From assembly GCA_001899685.1 (NCBI GenBank), contig MKWG01000013.1, positions 75,638-139,637 on the forward strand: a stretch of DNA of 64,000 nt, written 5' to 3'. Shown in pieces: positions 61,344-64,000 of the stretch (its first letter is position 1; every line of letters starts with the position of its first letter). The notes under the pieces are model-generated. The model saw nothing but the letters and a program-made list of their open reading frames with translations, was not told the origin of the DNA and searched no databases. The DNA comes from Sphingobacteriales bacterium 44-15 (GTDB lineage Bacteria > Bacteroidota > Bacteroidia > Chitinophagales > Chitinophagaceae). The position numbers and the translations under genes are program-made.

Positions 61344-61455
61344 TATTATTCCCAGCGACAAGTTTAAGCGGGAAGCGAAACGGCTTATCAGGAAATTTCC
61401 ATCTCTCAAATCTGAATCACCTGACGATCATTTGTTTTACCCAATAGTTATCTAA
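61333..61455 (+). pseudogene. Truncated RelE-type toxin
   Basis: The frame reads MSFSIIPSDKFKREAKRLIR then KFPSLKSE, the standard N-terminus of RelE toxins, and then loses homology (SPDDHLFYPIVI, stop). A complete toxin has about 90-100 residues. The ATG overlaps the antitoxin gene in another frame, as in intact modules. About 60 residues including the catalytic end are missing. Confidence 0.75.
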
Positions 61456-61538
61456 TAAAGCATGAACATCCCCCCAAATCTTCTTTTTTCTCGCAGCGTT
61501 TCATGAGCTTCTCCGGAGAGCCTAAAGGCAGGCGATTT

Positions 61539-61886
61539 TTACTCTTGCTTTGATTCCAATAATTGAGTAATGTCTGTGAGCAAATGAGGAATGTTATGCT
61601 GGATAATATCCCAAACAATATTACTGTCTATTCCAAAATAATCGTGAACTATTATGTTGCGAAAGTCCTTTATCTGCCGCCAGTTTATATGCGGGTGCTG
61701 TGCTTTATAACTATCGGGTATTCTTGCCACAGCTTCGCCGATTATCATAAAATTATGCTGTACAGCATGTACTGTTTTTATGTCTGTACTGTATTGTTCA
61801 AATGTAAGCCCTTCGGTAAAGGATATTATATTGTCTATTGATTCCTTTATATCTCCTAATAAAAAAAAGACACTTCTTTCAGACAT
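61539..61886 (-). CDS. HepT-like ribonuclease toxin (DUF86, HEPN)
   Basis: The 115-residue protein is a HEPN toxin of the HepT/DUF86 type. The RX4-6HXY motif is R76-NIIV-H81-D-Y83 in DFRNIIVHDYFG, required for RNA cleavage; the tyrosine is the AMPylation target of the partner. The gene follows the nucleotidyltransferase gene with an 8-bp overlap. Confidence 0.93.
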   Translation of the reverse strand: MSERSVFFLLGDIKESIDNIISFTEGLTFEQYSTDIKTVHAVQHNFMIIGEAVARIPDSYKAQHPHINWRQIKDFRNIIVHDYFGIDSNIVWDIIQHNIPHLLTDITQLLESKQE

Positions 61887-62169
61887 GGATCAGGTGTTTT
61901 TCCACAAACGGCAGGTATTTTTCCTTAATTCCTTTACGGGATACAAGGTCAATCTTTGTATGAAAAATATCTTCCAGTTCATGTGCCAGAGAAATAAATT
62001 CAATTCCTACCCTGCCATTAAAATCAACAAGGATATCTATGTCACTGTTTTCATTAAAATCGCCCCGTGCATAAGAACCAAACAAACCTAATTCAGAAAT
62101 GGGATAGCGTGTTTGGAGTTCAGGCTTTTTGTCCTTTAATATTTTGATTATCTGGATAGTGCTGTACAT
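61879..62169 (-). CDS. MntA-like nucleotidyltransferase antitoxin
   Basis: The 96-residue protein has the minimal nucleotidyltransferase motif GSX10DXD: GSYARGDFNENSDIDILVDF with G31-S32, D43 and D45. Such proteins neutralise HepT by adding AMP units to its tyrosine. Translation is coupled to the HepT gene by overlap. A -7 box TACTTTTG (62181-62174) ends five bases before the ATG. Confidence 0.93.
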   Translation of the reverse strand: MYSTIQIIKILKDKKPELQTRYPISELGLFGSYARGDFNENSDIDILVDFNGRVGIEFISLAHELEDIFHTKIDLVSRKGIKEKYLPFVEKHLIHV

Positions 62170-62241
62170 GTATCAAAAGTAATAAAAAACAGTAAGAAAA
62201 AGAGTGAGTTCGGGACACCTTACCCTTTTCCTCGCAGCGTT

Positions 62242-62457
62242 TCATAAGCTTCTCACAGCATCTGCCTCTCTCCCACTACAACATGCATTTAATTCAATAC
62301 AACCTGCTGGCGGTATTATAAACTCACTACGCTTTTCCATAAAAAGTTTATCCCCATCAAAAACCGGGTGCTGTTGTATATGTTCCGGGAGATAATCAGG
62401 ACCTACTGTAGATTTTCCTGCTCCGTTGGAGCCTGTTATAATATAAAGTTCAGGCAT
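62242..62457 (-). pseudogene. Truncated zeta-toxin-like kinase
   Basis: The frame reads MPELYIITGSNGAGKSTVGP with a P-loop at 9-17, then YLPEHIQQHPVFDGDKLFME KRSEF, then unrelated sequence to a stop. Zeta-like proteins of this phylum have about 190-200 residues; here only about 49 remain in homology. The gene starts four bases after the stop of its presumed antitoxin. Confidence 0.75.
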
Positions 62458-62460
62458 TCC

Positions 62461-62715
62461 CTATCCTGACAATTTATACTTTTGTCGCAGCATATCAGCT
62501 TCCACAGGAGAAAGTTGCCTGATAACGCTGAAATCCCTTGCGGAAGGAGTAACAGACACAAGTTTAATGATGCCATCAGGATATTCAAGGTAGCATTGAT
62601 TGCGCTTTAGATCGCTCGAATTGATCATAAAAGGATGGCCACTTTTAAGCTTTTGCAGCCGTAATCGTTTTACGGCCCGGGTTCCTTTTCTTTCCATTAA
62701 ATTCAACTGCGTCAT
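62461..62715 (-). CDS. Antitoxin-like partner of the zeta-like toxin
   Basis: The 84-residue protein (MTQLNLMERKGTRAVKRLRL, then QKLKSGHPFMINSSDLKRNQ, YLEYPDGIIKLVSVTPSARD) matches the small basic proteins found before zeta-like genes in Bacteroidota. The start at 62715 is used because the frame upstream reads through a repeat. The toxin gene after it is truncated, so it is now an orphan. Confidence 0.7.
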   Translation of the reverse strand: MTQLNLMERKGTRAVKRLRLQKLKSGHPFMINSSDLKRNQCYLEYPDGIIKLVSVTPSARDFSVIRQLSPVEADMLRQKYKLSG

Positions 62716-62766
62716 AACATCAAAATTTACAAAAAGAAATTCGTATTTTATAAGGTCTTCCTCCTG

Positions 62767-62970
62767 TCCAGGCACGCGTCTCACATGCCGGAAAGATGAA
62801 CCAGGGTGGGGTAAGGACACACCAGTACGGAAAATAGTGTAAAGCAGAGCCATTCCCCTTGCAGCAGTGCCATTATAATGATAACTGCCTGCCCTTCTTT
62901 ACACATTCACCCACATGCGTTACCTCCCTTACATCCACCAGGTGCGCGGCTTCTACCAGCTTTATTAAAT
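62767..62970. repeat. Copy 3 of the repeated segment, overlapping the intact gene
   Basis: It matches 60541-60740 over about 200 bases, including CACCAGTACGGAAAATAGTG and CACCCACATGCGTTACCTC. The part from 62873 is the end of the intact 202-residue gene. Confidence 0.75.
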
Positions 62971-63481
62971 GGATGCATACGGTTAGCGGGTCTGCTATAG
63001 AAGTGCTGTCACTGCAAAAAGCATTTTCCACTACCTGCTCCCAGCACTGCATCCAGTTGCTGAGCGACTGGTAGCTGAAAAACTGTTGAAATGCCCGGTA
63101 GGGATCGCTATATTCTTTTTCTGACAGGCAGCGCGGAAGCTCCTTCCACACATCGGCGCTAACATAATGGCTGCAATAGTATTTTTTATGGAAGAGGTCT
63201 TCTTTTTTAATGGTAACCGCGCTGTGCTTTTTATGCCTCAAAGCATAGGCGGCTTTTATAAGCGAGCGGATGAGCTTGCTGTATAAAAGTATATCGGCAG
63301 GTGAATCTCCTTTGTACACACCTGCCCCGCTGGCATGGCACACCAGTTTTTTGATGAGCCTGCGAAAGTGGTGCACGTGCGCTTCGGCAAAGAAGTGGGC
63401 AATTACCTGGTAAGGGTCTGTAATGCATTCGTACAGCCAGCATTGGGTGTTGAACGGGTCTTTGTGGTGTTTGGTTTTCAT
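62873..63481 (-). CDS. Conserved protein of unknown function, source of the local repeats
   Basis: The 202-residue protein is soluble and largely helical, with the landmarks MKTKHHKDPFNTQCWLYECI, VHHFRRLIKKLVCHASGA, LFHKKYYCSHYVSADVWKEL, SYQSLSNWMQCWEQVVENAF and the end LVEAAHLVDVREVTHVGE. I recognise no Pfam family. Two truncated copies of its 3' end lie at 60541-60834 and 59634-59785. It follows a toxin-like gene by 50 bases on the same strand, so a role as its partner or immunity protein is possible but unproven. Confidence 0.6.
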   Translation of the reverse strand: MKTKHHKDPFNTQCWLYECITDPYQVIAHFFAEAHVHHFRRLIKKLVCHASGAGVYKGDSPADILLYSKLIRSLIKAAYALRHKKHSAVTIKKEDLFHKKYYCSHYVSADVWKELPRCLSEKEYSDPYRAFQQFFSYQSLSNWMQCWEQVVENAFCSDSTSIADPLTVCIHLIKLVEAAHLVDVREVTHVGECVKKGRQLSL

Positions 63482-63531
63482 CTTTTTATTTTTAGGTGAG
63501 GCTTAGATAGACCTGTAAGGTTTTGAAAACA

Positions 63532-64000
63532 TTATAGGTCTTGCTGTTGCGGTGGCAGTATGCCGGGGAAGGCGGTGATGATCTCCCCGCCGGTGCTGGT
63601 AATGACCGTAATGGTGGTTACGGTATTGCCCGAAGGATCGTGACCGAGCGGCGTGCCGGTATCCAGTACCCGCTGCAGGTGAGGGCTGTGCGGAACAGTC
63701 TCTGGCGGTTGCTGGCAGGCATCTCTTATACAGGCCACAATTTGGGGTATGGGTATGGTAAACTTGCCGGTAAGCGGGTGGCGCGGCACTTTGTAGTAAT
63801 GGCGCTCTAAAATATGCGCCAGCGCTTTGCTGCTTAGGTACGAACCTTTGCGCAGCAGCTTTTTACGGTGCTTTATGGGCAGTTGCCATATAAGCCCCTC
63901 CTGCAATTGCTGCAGCCAGCTTTGAGTATCTGCCAGCAGGAACAGGGCCTGCAGCCATTGGGTTTCGTTGAAATGGATGTTGGTGCTTTGTGCAGGTGTG
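63532..64000 (-). CDS. Partial protein with toxin-like C-terminal domain
   Basis: The gene enters from the right edge; 155 residues are visible. They read TPAQSTNIHFNETQWLQALF ... RKGSYLSSKALAHILERHYY KV ... GKFTIPIPQIVACIRDA ... and end GNTVTTITVITSTGGEIITA FPG. The 'ILERH..., kF.ip...I...I, ...t.vIts.GeiiTaFP' layout resembles small RNase domains of the BECR/PBECR kind found at the ends of phage and polymorphic toxins. This is pattern matching only; no catalytic residue is certain. The next gene downstream encodes the 202-residue protein. Confidence 0.5.
   Translation of the reverse strand, partial: TPAQSTNIHFNETQWLQALFLLADTQSWLQQLQEGLIWQLPIKHRKKLLRKGSYLSSKALAHILERHYYKVPRHPLTGKFTIPIPQIVACIRDACQQPPETVPHSPHLQRVLDTGTPLGHDPSGNTVTTITVITSTGGEIITAFPGILPPQQQDL

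Overview
The window looks like a chromosomal piece of a Bacteroidota bacterium, most likely near Chitinophagaceae (order Chitinophagales). The signs are two SusC/SusD pairs, an ECF sigma/FecR pair, SusD-type lipoproteins, the futalosine menaquinone enzyme MqnE, a Lnb-type lipoprotein N-acyltransferase, and several promoters of the Bacteroidota form TTTG/TTG, 17-20 bases, TAnnTTTG. GC content appears to be in the low to mid forties per cent. The assignment comes from gene content only; no database was searched.

Layout. 1-9.1 kb: a partial GT9 glycosyltransferase, tsaC and dapD (divergent), tRNA-Leu(CAG), an EamA transporter, a secreted six-hairpin-like hydrolase, a TonB-dependent beta-barrel receptor and small envelope proteins. 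9.2-19.0 kb: an ECF sigma factor with no FecR beside it, a lipoprotein, SusC, a SusD_2-type lipoprotein, a neutral-ceramidase-like amidase and a PqaA-like hydrolase; this reads as one uptake and degradation locus, perhaps for lipid or amide substrates. 19.1-24.4 kb: rhomboid protease, Lnb, recA, mgsA, a GNAT acetyltransferase and an NHL lipoprotein with a 3' frameshift. 25.0-26.7 kb: a small CPVC thioredoxin-like protein, a MarR regulator with a four-cysteine tail and a YggS-type PLP protein, with a shared 13-bp operator-like sequence before the first two genes. 26.9-33.3 kb: a TetR-controlled RND efflux operon. 33.4-42.8 kb: secreted rhodanese-like protein, pirin, Crp/Fnr regulator, diheme cytochrome, FG-GAP protein, MqnE, a GIN-domain lipoprotein and a two-gene TerB/GRAM-like plus TPR/DUF3761-like unit.

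43.3-52.3 kb is the most coherent accessory locus: FecR and sigma on the minus strand, a MauE-like redox membrane protein and a small two-cysteine exported protein (DUF6520-like) on the plus strand, then a minus-strand TlpA-SusC-SusD operon. Thiol chemistry (TlpA WCSAC, MauE CNC, and a Cys pair in the small protein) links the parts and suggests a dedicated system for an exported disulfide-containing small protein or its cargo.

52.4-64 kb is a plastic region: an XRE regulator with a perfect palindrome, a GH5-like hydrolase, a YhcG-type nuclease, several toxin-antitoxin modules (ParDE, HepT/MntA, RelE-like, zeta-like), many of them broken, a 75-bp MITE-like repeat family in four copies, three copies of the 3' end of an unknown 202-residue protein, and at the right edge a partial protein whose C-terminus resembles a nuclease-toxin fold.

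Many intergenic gaps between 7 and 38 kb hold long imperfect palindromes built from a small vocabulary of 7-12-base words. They sit mainly just after stop codons and are a notable feature of this genome.
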